DNA from: Algoriphagus alkaliphilus
GTDB taxonomy: Bacteria > Bacteroidota > Bacteroidia > Cytophagales > Cyclobacteriaceae
Length of the DNA: 64,000 nucleotides
Reading direction: 5' to 3'
NCBI RefSeq assembly: GCF_900103735.1
Contig: NZ_FMXE01000011.1
Span: 1 to 64,000 of the forward strand
Shown here: piece by piece, positions 40,341-49,385 of the stretch
Layout of the letters: every line of letters starts with the position of its first letter
Numbering within the stretch: position 1 is the stretch's first letter
The notes under the pieces: generated by a model
Database searches by the model: none
What the model saw: the letters and a program-made list of their open reading frames with translations, nothing else
What the model was told of the DNA's origin: nothing
Program-made: the position numbers and the translations under genes

Positions 40341-40540
40341 CAATGGTCAATTACCAATGGACAATGACCAATGATCAATTACCAATGGACAATGATCAAT
40401 TACCAATGATCAATGACCAATAATCAATGACCAATAATCAAATTCAATTTTCAATTTTTGAATAAACCAATAACTCAATGGTCAATGATCAATTACCAAT
40501 GGACAATGATCAATTACCAATAACCAATAACCATTAACCC
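40341..40540. repeat. Degenerate tandem repeat of ACCAATGGACAATGATCAATT type
   Basis: About 200 bp are made almost only of the words CAATGATCAATTACCAATGG and ACCAATAATCAATG in changing order. Units are 7-21 bp without unique spacers of fixed length, so this is not a CRISPR. It fills the gap before the ThuA gene. Confidence 0.8.
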
Positions 40541-40547
40541 AAAACCT

Positions 40548-41291
40548 ATGAATCTCAAACCCACATTTCTTACCCTTGCGCTGGTATTCACTTTCGCTTT
40601 AGGAGCTTTTGCGCAGCAAAATCCAAACATCAGAGCCCTGGTTTTCTCCAAGACGGCAGGCTTTCGTCATCAATCCATTCCGGAGGGTGTTGCTGCTTTG
40701 AAAAAACTGGGTCAAACCCATGTCTTCAATGTCTACACTACTGAAGATGCCAACCATTTCACGGATGAAAATTTGGCCAAGTATGATGTCATCATCCTGA
40801 TGAGTACTACTGGAACAATCTTCAATGATGCGCAGAAAGCCGCTTTTCAGAAATTTGTCCGGAGCGGAAAGGGTGTGGTAGGAATCCATTCTGCCACGGA
40901 TACGGAATACGAATGGCCTTGGTACAATCAGATGATTGGTGCTTATTTCTTGGCGCATCCGAGACAGCAGACTCTTCGACTTCAAGTTGTAGATCAAAAT
41001 CACCCATCTACTTGGCATCTTCCAAAAAACTGGCTTTGGACAGACGAATTGTATGAATTCAGAAATGTTAATCCAAACATCAAAGTCTTAATCAACGCTG
41101 ACGAAACAACCTACGAACCAGCAAAGGCGATGGGGGCCAATCACCCGATGGCTTGGTATCATGAGTTTGACGGAGGAAGAGTATTTTACACAGCACTTGG
41201 ACATGTTGAGTCCGCATTTTTGGATGCAGATTTCCTTAAGCATTTATATGGTGGAATTTGGTATGCCGCCAAAGGACATCTGCCGAAGTGA
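40548..41291 (+). CDS. Secreted ThuA-domain protein
   Basis: This 247-residue protein has a signal peptide (FLTLALVFTFALGAFAQQ). The body has the ThuA/glutamine-amidotransferase-like fold: VFSKTAGFRHQSIPEGVAAL, GVVGIHSATDTEYEWPWYNQ, PMAWYHEFDGGRVFYTALGH. ThuA-type proteins occur in sugar-utilisation loci (trehalose and others) and as parts of larger heteromultimeric oxidoreductases in Bacteroidota. The catalytic role is unclear in the family. It has its own terminator. Confidence 0.88.
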   Translation: MNLKPTFLTLALVFTFALGAFAQQNPNIRALVFSKTAGFRHQSIPEGVAALKKLGQTHVFNVYTTEDANHFTDENLAKYDVIILMSTTGTIFNDAQKAAFQKFVRSGKGVVGIHSATDTEYEWPWYNQMIGAYFLAHPRQQTLRLQVVDQNHPSTWHLPKNWLWTDELYEFRNVNPNIKVLINADETTYEPAKAMGANHPMAWYHEFDGGRVFYTALGHVESAFLDADFLKHLYGGIWYAAKGHLPK

Positions 41292-41308
41292 TTTTTCCAA
41301 AATTTAGA

Positions 41309-41336
41309 GGCTTCGGAACTTCCGAGGCCTTTTTTG
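41309..41336 (+). terminator. Terminator after ThuA gene
   Basis: GGCTTCGGAA pairs with TTCCGAGGCC (one G-T pair) and is followed by TTTTTT. Confidence 0.75.
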
Positions 41337-41364
41337 GTTTGTACCTTATTATAACTTCATTCCC

Positions 41365-41946
41365 ATGCTGAAAGCTCAAGCCCGACCCGTACACCTCTAC
41401 ATGGAGGCCAATCCCAATCCAAATTCACTCAAGTTTGTCGCCAACTTCATGCTGGTGGAGGATGGTGTAAGTTTTGATTACCCGGATGCCGAAAGCGCCC
41501 AAAACAGTCAGCTTGCCCGTGAACTTTTCAACTTTGCTGCCGTACAGCGGGTGTTCATCGCTTCTAACTTTGTTACGGTTACAAAAACTGAGACGGTGGA
41601 GTGGATGGAAATCCAAACTATTATCCGGGATCATATTAAGCAGTATTTAGAGTCAGGCCAAAAGGCTGTAACCGCGAGTTTTGAAAAAGATCCGCTATTT
41701 GATGAAAATGACTCTGAAGTCGTCAAAAAAATCAAAGGAATTCTCGACGAGTACATCCGGCCCGCGGTGGAGCAGGACGGTGGTGCCATAGTATTCCATT
41801 CTTTTGAGGACGGTATCGTCAAAGTGCAGCTTCAAGGCTCCTGTTCAGGATGCCCAAGCAGTACCGTAACACTCAAAGCCGGTATTCAAAACCTGTTGAC
41901 CCGAATGCTTCCTGAGGTTAAGGAAGTGCAGGCAGAAGGTATTTAA
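41365..41946 (+). CDS. Nfu/NifU-type Fe-S cluster scaffold protein
   Basis: This 193-residue protein begins with an Nfu N-terminal domain (ANPNPNSLKFVANFMLVEDG) and has the NifU-like C-terminal domain with GSCSGCPSSTVTLKAGIQNL near 155-175, where CxxC binds a bridging 4Fe-4S cluster. It is a carrier that hands clusters to target proteins in the cytoplasm. It precedes the DUF3810 gene by 12 bp. Confidence 0.92.
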   Translation: MLKAQARPVHLYMEANPNPNSLKFVANFMLVEDGVSFDYPDAESAQNSQLARELFNFAAVQRVFIASNFVTVTKTETVEWMEIQTIIRDHIKQYLESGQKAVTASFEKDPLFDENDSEVVKKIKGILDEYIRPAVEQDGGAIVFHSFEDGIVKVQLQGSCSGCPSSTVTLKAGIQNLLTRMLPEVKEVQAEGI

Positions 41947-41958
41947 TTCTAACAATTC

Positions 41959-43035
41959 ATGGGAAAAAGGGATTGGTCCTGGGCTATACTAGGTGTTGTT
42001 GCTCTGGTCATCCGCTATTTCGCGATTCAAAATCCGGAGGCAACAGATGAGATTTATTCCAGGATATTTTTTCCCGGAATCAGAAATGTCATTGACCTGA
42101 CTCTCGGGAATTTGCCTTTTCCCAGTGTTTACCTTTTTATTGCTACAGTATTTTTTGTAATCGGATTATTCATCTTCAGATTTTTAAAGAGAGCAGGCTG
42201 GAAAGCAAAATCAATGTACACCCTGCAAGCCCTGACAAATGGACTGGGTGCTTTGGTGTTTTTCTTTCTGGTGCTTTGGGGTTTCAATTATCATCGAACA
42301 CCAATATTCAAACAGCTTTCACTGAATCCAAAAGCACTCAATCTCGAGCAATTAAAGTCGGAGATCGAAATTACCCGAAGGCTAACGATTCAGTATCGGG
42401 CCAGAATTTCCAGCGATAGTTTGGCTATCAATTCAATTATGGATTATCCTGATTTGGAGCGATTGGTGCGGGCTAATATGTATGAAAATCTGGAAATATT
42501 AGGGCTGAATTTCACAGGAAAACCCAGGACGAAGCTGTTTCCCCCGCCGGGATTCATGCGTAAAATGGGCATTTTAGGGATTTATTTTCCTTTCACAGGG
42601 GAAAGTTACATCGACCCAACCCTTCATCCCCTGGAGCAGCCCTTTACCGTGGCACATGAAATGGCCCACAGCTATGGGGTTACAGATGAAGGGGAGGCCA
42701 ACTTTATCGCCTGGGTGATCTGTACCAATTCGGAAGACCCAATTCTCCGCTATTCCGGACACATTCGGCTCTTACAATATCAGATGCGGGATCTCTATAG
42801 GATGACACCGAATGAATACAAGGAGTGGGTAAGTAGACTTCCTGTGGGGATCCGAAATGACCTGAATGCCCTCCGGGAATCCAGTCAGGCGATTAAGGCT
42901 TATTCTCTTGAATTGAGCCAAAAGTCAAATGATATTTTTCTGAAAAGTCAGGGGGTGAAAGCAGGCGTCAATTCCTATCAGCAACTTCCCATGCTTGCGT
43001 ATTCCTGGCGAAAAAGAATGAATTTGGAGGATTAA
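41959..43035 (+). CDS. DUF3810 family membrane protein, metallopeptidase-like
   Basis: This 358-residue protein has three N-terminal membrane helices (WAILGVVALVIRYFAI; VYLFIATVFFVIGLFIF; GALVFFFLVLWGFNYH) and a soluble C-terminal domain with VAHEMAHSYGVTDEGEANFI near 230-250. HEMAH plus the later Glu has the form of a zincin site. DUF3810 is a Bacteroidota family without assigned function; the motif suggests a membrane-bound peptidase. It is probably co-transcribed with the Nfu gene. Confidence 0.85.
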   Translation: MGKRDWSWAILGVVALVIRYFAIQNPEATDEIYSRIFFPGIRNVIDLTLGNLPFPSVYLFIATVFFVIGLFIFRFLKRAGWKAKSMYTLQALTNGLGALVFFFLVLWGFNYHRTPIFKQLSLNPKALNLEQLKSEIEITRRLTIQYRARISSDSLAINSIMDYPDLERLVRANMYENLEILGLNFTGKPRTKLFPPPGFMRKMGILGIYFPFTGESYIDPTLHPLEQPFTVAHEMAHSYGVTDEGEANFIAWVICTNSEDPILRYSGHIRLLQYQMRDLYRMTPNEYKEWVSRLPVGIRNDLNALRESSQAIKAYSLELSQKSNDIFLKSQGVKAGVNSYQQLPMLAYSWRKRMNLED

Positions 43036-43166
43036 TTCATCTGTTTCTAACTAGTTAGAAAATAATTGATCCAGCCTAAGATTTTACCGATTGGCTTGGT
43101 TAAAAAAAATGCAGAAGACCGGGAATCTTGCCCCTCGACAATTAGTGGGGGATATTATAAAAAACA

Positions 43167-43199
43167 AGACCTGTCAGGATTTCGAATCCTGACAGGTCT
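43167..43199. repeat. Perfect palindrome, terminator-like repeat
   Basis: Two 15-bp arms (AGACCTGTCAGGATT at 43167-43181 and its complement at 43185-43199) enclose the 3-nt loop TCG. It lies between the convergent DUF3810 and amidohydrolase genes and may end both transcripts, although T runs are weak. The perfect arms also fit a REP-type element. The rest of 43036-43325 shows no gene. Confidence 0.65.
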
Positions 43200-43325
43200 A
43201 TGATACTTTCAGCCTAACTACTGTAGGTAAACTATCTGACTTTAGCGCTCTAACCTTAGATTAAGACTGCTTCGTGCCTCACAGTGTCGCAACTACCTAC
43301 TGTGACTGCCCACTGCGAGCGGAGT

Positions 43326-45032
43326 TTACTGCCTACTGAACACTACCTTTCCCCCCACCACAGTCATCTCCACTTTCGCATTGAGGATCTCATTTTCAGG
43401 GATTTCCATGATGTCTTTGTCAAAGACGGTGAAGTCAGCGGCTTTTCCCACAACGATCGAGCCCTTAAAATCTTCCTCAAACTCTGCATAGGCACCGTCC
43501 AAGGTGTAAGACTTAAGCGCTTGGACACGGGTCATCTTTTGCTCGGCCTCGTAGCCGCCTTCGGGAAGTCCCTGAAGGGTTTTGCGGGTAACGGAAGCAA
43601 AGAAAGAGGGAATCGGATCCACGGGCTCGACTGGGGCATCGGTTCCGTTGGTGACTACAGCACCCGTTTGCATCAGCGTCTGCCATACATAAGCACCGTC
43701 GATTATGCGCTTTTCTCCCAAGCGATCAATTGCCCAAGGCCGATCCGAACTCAAATGAATCGCCTGCATTGCTGCAATTACACCCAACTGACCAAATCTC
43801 GGAATATCATCCGGATGCAGATGCTGGGCATGCTCGATGCGGAACCGGTGATCTTTCGCTTCGGGATTCTTGGCCAAAGCTGCCTCAAATCGGTCCAAAA
43901 TCTCCTGATTGGCACGGTCACCTATGGCATGTGCACAAACTTGGAAACCGAGGGGAAGTGCTTTTTCAGAAACCTCCGTTACGACAGACATCGGCAAAGT
44001 CTCATGACCTCGGTGTCCCGGTTTGTCGGAATAATCCTCCAGCAACCAAGCCCCCCAAGGCCCCAAGGCGCCGTCGCAATTGAGTTTTATGGATCGTACG
44101 GTCACAAAATGATCTGGGTCGATCATTGGACCTTTCTTGTACCACGCTTCCAAAAGTTCCGGTTGACGACCTGTCAGCATCACATACTGACGGGCTGTAA
44201 GTTTGCCTTCGGTTTTGAATTTTTGCAAAAGATCAATCACATCCTGACCCGAACCGGCATCATGGAATGACGTGATCCCCTTCTCCGCGAGTTCTTTCAG
44301 TGCCAAAGTCAGGGCTTCCTCGGCCCGCTCTGGAGTTTCTTTTGGGATCAATTTACTTACCAAAGAAGATGCTCTTTCCACCAAAACTCCTGTGGGATTT
44401 CCCAGCTCGTCGCGGAGCACTTCCCCTCCTTCGACTTCTTGAGTAGGTTTTTCGCTGCGCAAAGGCGTGATGCCGGCGAGTTCCATCGCTTTTTTGTTGA
44501 CAAACGAAGCATGTCCGGAAGCATGAGCCAAGTACACAGGATTATTGGGTGTGACAGCACTTAGGGCATCGTGAGTTTGGAAGCCTTTGACGGTTTTATC
44601 CGGCATTTGCAGCCACTTGTCCTGATGCCATCCCCGACCGGTGATCCAGTCCCCCGGCTGGGCTTTGGCAGCTGCTTCAGCTATTTTTTCGATCAATTCG
44701 TCATAGGTTTTGACATACATCAGGTCGATTTCCAGCTTGTTGTAGCCGATTCCCATAAGGTGAGCGTGTGATTCGATGAACCCGGGAGTCATGGTTTTGC
44801 CTTGCAAGTCGATCACTTCAGTGGACTCGCCTACATAGGCTTGAATTTCTTCAGTGCTGCCGACGGCAAGGATCAGTCCGTCTTTTACAGCGACAGCTTC
44901 AGCTTTGGGATTGGCTTCGTCCACAGTATAGACGATTCCATTGATAAAGACTTGGTCGGCGGGATTTTCAGGGCCGGATTTGCAAGCCCAGGCAAAAATC
45001 GCCAGGAAAAGGAGGTGGTAGATGTTCTTCAT
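43326..45032 (-). CDS. YtcJ-like amidohydrolase lipoprotein
   Basis: This 568-residue protein has a lipoprotein signal (NIYHLLFLAIFAWACKS). The amidohydrolase TIM barrel starts with GKTMTPGFIESHAHL (HxH near 88-90); further metal or active-site regions are CAHAIGDRANQEIL, RIEHAQHLHPDDI and VTNGTDAPVEPVDP. YtcJ-type (Amidohydro_3) enzymes hydrolyse amide-like bonds with one or two metal ions; the natural substrates are mostly unknown. It is anchored in the periplasm or outer membrane. Confidence 0.88.
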   Translation of the reverse strand: MKNIYHLLFLAIFAWACKSGPENPADQVFINGIVYTVDEANPKAEAVAVKDGLILAVGSTEEIQAYVGESTEVIDLQGKTMTPGFIESHAHLMGIGYNKLEIDLMYVKTYDELIEKIAEAAAKAQPGDWITGRGWHQDKWLQMPDKTVKGFQTHDALSAVTPNNPVYLAHASGHASFVNKKAMELAGITPLRSEKPTQEVEGGEVLRDELGNPTGVLVERASSLVSKLIPKETPERAEEALTLALKELAEKGITSFHDAGSGQDVIDLLQKFKTEGKLTARQYVMLTGRQPELLEAWYKKGPMIDPDHFVTVRSIKLNCDGALGPWGAWLLEDYSDKPGHRGHETLPMSVVTEVSEKALPLGFQVCAHAIGDRANQEILDRFEAALAKNPEAKDHRFRIEHAQHLHPDDIPRFGQLGVIAAMQAIHLSSDRPWAIDRLGEKRIIDGAYVWQTLMQTGAVVTNGTDAPVEPVDPIPSFFASVTRKTLQGLPEGGYEAEQKMTRVQALKSYTLDGAYAEFEEDFKGSIVVGKAADFTVFDKDIMEIPENEILNAKVEMTVVGGKVVFSRQ

Positions 45033-45251
45033 GGATTTATAATTCTAAACCGAAGCTAGATGTTTTAAGGGATGTGAGCAAATGGGATTATTTGGAAAGT
45101 AGGCAACTAAAGTTAGAAGATTAAAAAATGCCCTCCCCTAAATAGTATTGGCTTTTAGCCTCAACATTCGTTTTAAAATTCCTTCGCGTAACAATAAGCC
45201 AGAGGTTCTTCTATTGAGCAATTGAGAATCACTCATTTAATTCGATCCTTC

Positions 45252-46082
45252 TTATTCCTTTCCTGTAAAACGATAAGAAATGCCAAATTGAACTGCTAGA
45301 TTTCTATATCGAATTTCATCCTGAATTTCATACAAGATGGATGCGGCAAGGGTATTGGTCCAATAGTCATGAGGATGGTCAGAACGAAGATAGGTGGCTG
45401 CAAGGTTCATATTGAGCTTTTGAGATAGTGAGTAGGTCAGTTTGGTTTCTAATCCATAAGCAAATTCCCTGAGATTAGTCGGTACAGGCCCGTTAACAGG
45501 AAATGGCCTTAGAGGAATAGACGTGGTCTCGGAGATCTGATAGGTCCAGGAATAAAAAGGAAACTCCAGGTTATTCATCCCTGCTAATCCAGTAAACCGA
45601 ACTTCCAGGCGATTAATAGGCAAACGATACCCTACTCCTATGTAAAAAAGACTAGCGCGATAAGGGTCACTTTCCAATCTTCCCGGAACTTCAAATGGGA
45701 CTCCATTTAAATCGATTTCGGATTTAAAATTGGCGTCGTAATAGATTTGTTGTGGATGGGTATCTATGGTATGCTGAGTTTTAAGATAATTTAGGCTTAT
45801 AAAAACCGAAGGAGTGAGATGATAGGTCAGGTTTAGTCCTAGGCTGTAGCCCAATTCTGCTTGCCCTCCTTCATTTTTGAGAAATCCCTGAAATCTCTCA
45901 GGAATAGAGCCCGGTGGGACAGGTTCTAAGGATGGAGCTATAGAAATTTCTTTAAAATGACCAACTGGTACAGCCAATCCTCCGGAAAAACCTAATTCGA
46001 TTTTTTCGAAGATTTTTGTTTGAGAAAAAGCTTCTGAATTCAGTAATGAGAGGGATAGTATTAATATAAAAACCTTATTCAT
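45252..46082 (-). CDS. Outer-membrane beta-barrel-like protein
   Basis: This 276-residue protein has a signal peptide (VFILILSLSLLNSEAFSQ) followed by alternating strands (LGYSLGLNLTYHLTPSVFIS; RASLFYIGVGYRLPINRLEV; LNMNLAATYLRSDHPHDYWT) and a final RNLAVQFGISYRFTGKE, typical of a barrel with C-terminal aromatic strand. It overlaps the broken gene upstream by 8 bp and was probably translated together with it. Function is unknown. Confidence 0.7.
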   Translation of the reverse strand: MNKVFILILSLSLLNSEAFSQTKIFEKIELGFSGGLAVPVGHFKEISIAPSLEPVPPGSIPERFQGFLKNEGGQAELGYSLGLNLTYHLTPSVFISLNYLKTQHTIDTHPQQIYYDANFKSEIDLNGVPFEVPGRLESDPYRASLFYIGVGYRLPINRLEVRFTGLAGMNNLEFPFYSWTYQISETTSIPLRPFPVNGPVPTNLREFAYGLETKLTYSLSQKLNMNLAATYLRSDHPHDYWTNTLAASILYEIQDEIRYRNLAVQFGISYRFTGKE

Positions 46083-46625
46083 TTTTCATCAATCTAGATT
46101 CCAAAACTATATCCTCACCTATTCTTATTCTGACGAGGTATTCTCCCTTTGGAAGATTTTGAATGTCCACTTTTTCATCAGCAGTGATCTTAAATTCAAG
46201 AATTTTACTGCTCATAGATAGAGGAATGATCTCCAAATCCATGGATTCCTTATAGTCGCTATTAATGCTGATGGTAGAACTACTTGGGTTATTACATCCA
46301 CATTCGAGAGGCTTTGACCGCAAACTTGGATATATTTATTTGAGTGTTGAAAATAATATCTGTCTGTAAAACCAGCAGATGAGGTGTAGGATGTTTTTAC
46401 ATTTACGATTCCGGGATTAATAGAATTCAAGGAGGAACCTTGGGTAAATCCATCTTCCCAATAGGCGGCTGCAAATCCATGGCAGATAAAATCTCCACAA
46501 TTGGACGAAAGTCGTTCGGTGCCAAATTGGCTTCCAACTTTCCAAAATCCATCGTCCCCGCAGCTCTGTGAAATACCTTCTAATGCGAAGAAGAATAATA
46601 GGTAAAGTAAAAATAACTTCTTCAT
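46075..46625 (-). pseudogene. Frameshifted secreted protein gene with sorting-domain-like end
   Basis: The first frame (46625 downward) encodes a signal peptide (KLFLLYLLFFFALEGISQ) and SCGDDGFWKVGSQFG, up to YIQVCGQSL. At the CTCTC tract near 46310 the frame changes. Taking out one CT unit makes it read VCGQSL-ECGCNNPSSSTISI and on to KVDIQNLPKGEYLVRIRIGE, a typical C-terminal sorting or carrier strand pair. Left as is, the first frame ends in unrelated residues at 46212. The dinucleotide slip explains both frames; it may be real inactivation, phase variation or a sequence error. Confidence 0.65.
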
Positions 46626-46891
46626 AAAATTGAATTTTCATTAAACTTAAAAATTGACTTTTAAATAGTCAAGTTTTTCACTAATTTTTAATAATTAAAC
46701 TGATCCTTCTTTTGGTTTTTTCTTAGTGCCTTTGGTGTTCTGTGAGGGGATTCAATGGATTTTACTCGGGTGGATGGCAGGTTCATAGAAAATTTCGATC
46801 ACTATAAGTAGAAAGAAGGCAGAAATCGAAAGTCAGAAAGCAGAACTAGTTTGGACTACCAATTTTTGGTAACTTAGAGAAAAAAGAAAAA

Positions 46892-47140
46892 ATGGGATGC
46901 AACACATCAGTTTCATTGGGAGATTACTTTGAAAGTTTCGTGGACAGTAAAGTCTCGGAAGGAAGATTTTCGAGTGCCAGCGAGGTCATTCGTGCGGGCT
47001 TACGCTTGCTTGAGGAGGAGGAAAAAAAAATTCTTGTTCTTAAAAATGCGGTTCAAGAAGGAATAGAAAGTGGGGTTGCAAAAGATTTTGATCCTGAAAA
47101 ACATCTTGAATCCTTGAAAGTTAAAAAAAGAAATGCCTAG
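46892..47140 (+). CDS. ParD-like antitoxin without an intact toxin
   Basis: This 82-residue protein has the ParD ribbon-helix-helix pattern TSVSLGDYFESFVDSKVSEG, then RFSSASEVIRAGLRLLEEEE, and a C-terminal toxin-binding helix. Its stop overlaps the ATG of a ParE remnant by 8 bp (47133), the standard ParDE arrangement. The partner is broken, so the antitoxin is an orphan that may still repress its promoter or neutralise a ParE encoded elsewhere. Confidence 0.85.
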   Translation: MGCNTSVSLGDYFESFVDSKVSEGRFSSASEVIRAGLRLLEEEEKKILVLKNAVQEGIESGVAKDFDPEKHLESLKVKKRNA

Positions 47141-47210
47141 CTATTTTTTAACTGAAAAATCTGTGCAAATCCGCGACTTTTTCAGCGCTCATCTGCGGGA
47201 AATAATATTT
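47133..47210 (+). pseudogene. Remnant of a ParE toxin, cut by an interspersed repeat
   Basis: The first 12 codons (PSYFLTEKSVQ after the Met) fit the start of ParE toxins, then the sequence passes into the repeat at 47154-47210 that also occurs, inverted, at 30721-30778. The remaining 80 or so codons of a ParE are absent, and the frame runs out in the end of the opposite-strand FG-GAP gene. Confidence 0.7.
47154..47210. repeat. Interspersed repeat (second copy)
   Basis: The words AATCCGCGACTTTTTCAGCG and ATCTGCGGGAAATAATATT match, with scattered changes, the reverse complement of 30721-30778. The two copies lie 16 kb apart in opposite orientation, in each case at a gene end. Confidence 0.6.
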
Positions 47211-49293
47211 ACCTCACCAGCACTTTTTTCACTACCACTTTACGATCCTCAGTTTCCAATTGCAAGAAGTAAACGCCAGGCTGAAGCGTTTGAGCTTGGA
47301 TTTCAATTTCTCTATTTGCAGGTACCGTTATTTCTTCCAGTAAAACCTGTCCCAAAGAGCTGATCAAACGAGCTTTTGCTGCAGTATTGGAAATGACCTT
47401 GAACGATCCTGAGGTCGGATTGGGATAGGTTTTGACCAGAAGTTCACTGCCACCAGATGAGTCGGATTTAACTGATTTCAGGTATGTGATTCCTCCGCCA
47501 CGACTTCCCAAAATCAAATCAATCTGATCATCAAAACCCGGATTGACTACCGAAATCCAAGTATTTCTTCCTTGCCGGAAAGGCAGATTTTGATCCCCGA
47601 TTTTCACCAACACTTCCTCCCGAACGTCTGAGTTCATCATGTCTTTGATCAGAAAAATTCTTCCTGTCTGATCCACTGCATACAAATCCGGTTTCTCCTG
47701 AATTCGTACAGCCACACTGAGATTTCGATTGGCAGGATTGTCTTGGTACCCAAGGAAATTGGCAGTTTTGAGTGTAGCAGATTTAGCTTCTAAATCCACT
47801 TCATACAAGGTCAAACTTCCATTTTGCGAAGCGACTAAAAGAAGATCTTTTCCTTGATAGGGGAAAAATGTGAGCTGATCCCTAACCCGAAGTGAAAGCC
47901 CCGACATGGAGAATTCCGTCCAATTTCCACCCTCATTTCGAAGCAATACCTGTGAGGGAATGCCATTGGAAGTTCTGACTCCAGAAGCCAAAAGATAGGA
48001 CTGGTTTTTTACACTTCCATATTCCAAAAGTTGGAGTTCAAGTAAATTAAGGGAGGAGGCAGTGAGATAATCGGAGTTCAGGAGATTAAACTGATTGCCG
48101 GAATAACTCATTCTGAAGGCTTGACCGATGATATTTTCTCCGGATTTGGCATTGGCAGTAAGCCAAAGTTCGCCTGCAAAAACATTTCCTTTGAAATAGG
48201 GTCGTGTATTTTCTCCCAGGTCAAAAAGTTGATTTTGCAGTACAGGACTTACTGGGCCCGTATTTCTTGTCAATTTCACTACCGAATTGGCAAAGTCGAT
48301 CCGGAAAGGGGCAGCCGTTTCGTTGGTATTCAGAGAGATCACCAATTCCTCATCAATCAGCTGTCCCGCATGAAAGATCGGAAATTCAGGTAGTGCCCCG
48401 AATCCCGGAAGCGCTTTGGAAAATCCGGTAAACAGCGGTGCATCATTGGTTCCGAAGTTTTGCAGGTAGTAAAGTGTGCTGCATTCGTCTCGGCCCAGGA
48501 TCAAATCAGCGATGCCATCTCCCGTGAAATCCCGGTAAAGAATGCTGTGGCCCCCGGCGTGCTGGATGCGGTTATTTTCACCGACATCGACACGGAAATT
48601 AATCGGTCTCCCGTCGCATCGCTTCCCAAAAGACATGGTATCACAGCCGCAAAACACAAAATTCCCCCAAAAATCCACCGAAGAGGCAAATCCATCGATA
48701 TCGGGACTTCCCTTTCGCTCCATGGAGGTATTTTTGAAATACTCCAGAAAGTCTCCCTGAGCAAAATTGAATATTACCAGGTCCAAATCCCCGTCGCCAT
48801 CCAGGTCCTGAAGTAGTGGAATGTCCAGATTGTTGGCGGGAATATTATTGGCTCCATCGAGGCGGAGGAAATTTTGAGCGACTGTCCAAGAGATTTGTGT
48901 GCCTTGAGAAGTATTTCGGTAAGCTTTGATTCCAAGGGGAGTGGATGTAAAGAGGTCTTTTTTTCCGTCTTTGTCAAAGTCTGCCAAGACAAAAAAACCA
49001 TTGATGTCAGTTGGGAAAAAGTAGGCAAGTTCGGGAAGGAGGGCGAAGGCTTCTCCGTTTTTTGCAAAGACTTGAAGCGTCCGCGCGTTGATGTCCCAGA
49101 CCACCCATTCTTCTTTGCCATCTCCTGTGAGGTCAACAGTTTGAATCTGAGCTGAGTTGATGCCCTGTGAAAAGGGAATGGGCACGTTTTGTCCATCTAT
49201 TCGAAGTGATTTTTCCTGATCAAATTCAAAAACGGTCTGAGGAAATACTTGAAAGCTGATCAGGGCGAAAAGTGTAAGAATCGTTTTTTGCAT
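47209..49293 (-). CDS. FG-GAP/VCBS repeat protein secreted by type IX system
   Basis: This 694-residue protein has a signal peptide (TILTLFALISFQVFPQ), FG-GAP-type calcium-binding repeats (DLTGDGKEEWVVWDI; DFDKDGKKDLFTSTP; DLDGDGDLDLVIFN; DFTGDGIADLILGRDE) that form a seven-bladed propeller, and a C-terminal type IX sorting domain (VKTYPNPTSGSFKVIS, ending ETEDRKVVVKKVLVR). It should be exported through the type IX system, to which the PorT-like protein at 9111 belongs, and attached to the cell surface. Ligand unknown. Confidence 0.9.
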   Translation of the reverse strand: MQKTILTLFALISFQVFPQTVFEFDQEKSLRIDGQNVPIPFSQGINSAQIQTVDLTGDGKEEWVVWDINARTLQVFAKNGEAFALLPELAYFFPTDINGFFVLADFDKDGKKDLFTSTPLGIKAYRNTSQGTQISWTVAQNFLRLDGANNIPANNLDIPLLQDLDGDGDLDLVIFNFAQGDFLEYFKNTSMERKGSPDIDGFASSVDFWGNFVFCGCDTMSFGKRCDGRPINFRVDVGENNRIQHAGGHSILYRDFTGDGIADLILGRDECSTLYYLQNFGTNDAPLFTGFSKALPGFGALPEFPIFHAGQLIDEELVISLNTNETAAPFRIDFANSVVKLTRNTGPVSPVLQNQLFDLGENTRPYFKGNVFAGELWLTANAKSGENIIGQAFRMSYSGNQFNLLNSDYLTASSLNLLELQLLEYGSVKNQSYLLASGVRTSNGIPSQVLLRNEGGNWTEFSMSGLSLRVRDQLTFFPYQGKDLLLVASQNGSLTLYEVDLEAKSATLKTANFLGYQDNPANRNLSVAVRIQEKPDLYAVDQTGRIFLIKDMMNSDVREEVLVKIGDQNLPFRQGRNTWISVVNPGFDDQIDLILGSRGGGITYLKSVKSDSSGGSELLVKTYPNPTSGSFKVISNTAAKARLISSLGQVLLEEITVPANREIEIQAQTLQPGVYFLQLETEDRKVVVKKVLVR

Positions 49294-49385
49294 GAAGAGG
49301 AAAATTCAAACTCTAAAATAAAACGAAAGAGCTTCCCCAAAGATGTGAACGATTGCGTTATTTTGGGAATTAATTCTTTCCAAAG

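Noticed and set aside
40341-40540. Possible CRISPR array
   Set aside because: Repeat words vary in length and order, there are no unique spacers of fixed length, and no cas gene is in the window.
43167-43199. Possible phage or integron attachment site
   Set aside because: The palindrome stands alone between convergent genes, without integrase or repeated partner in the window; a terminator or REP-type element is simpler.
43284-44270. 328-codon plus-strand frame opposite the amidohydrolase
   Set aside because: The minus-strand frame has a lipoprotein signal, HxH and other amidohydrolase motifs; the plus frame has none.
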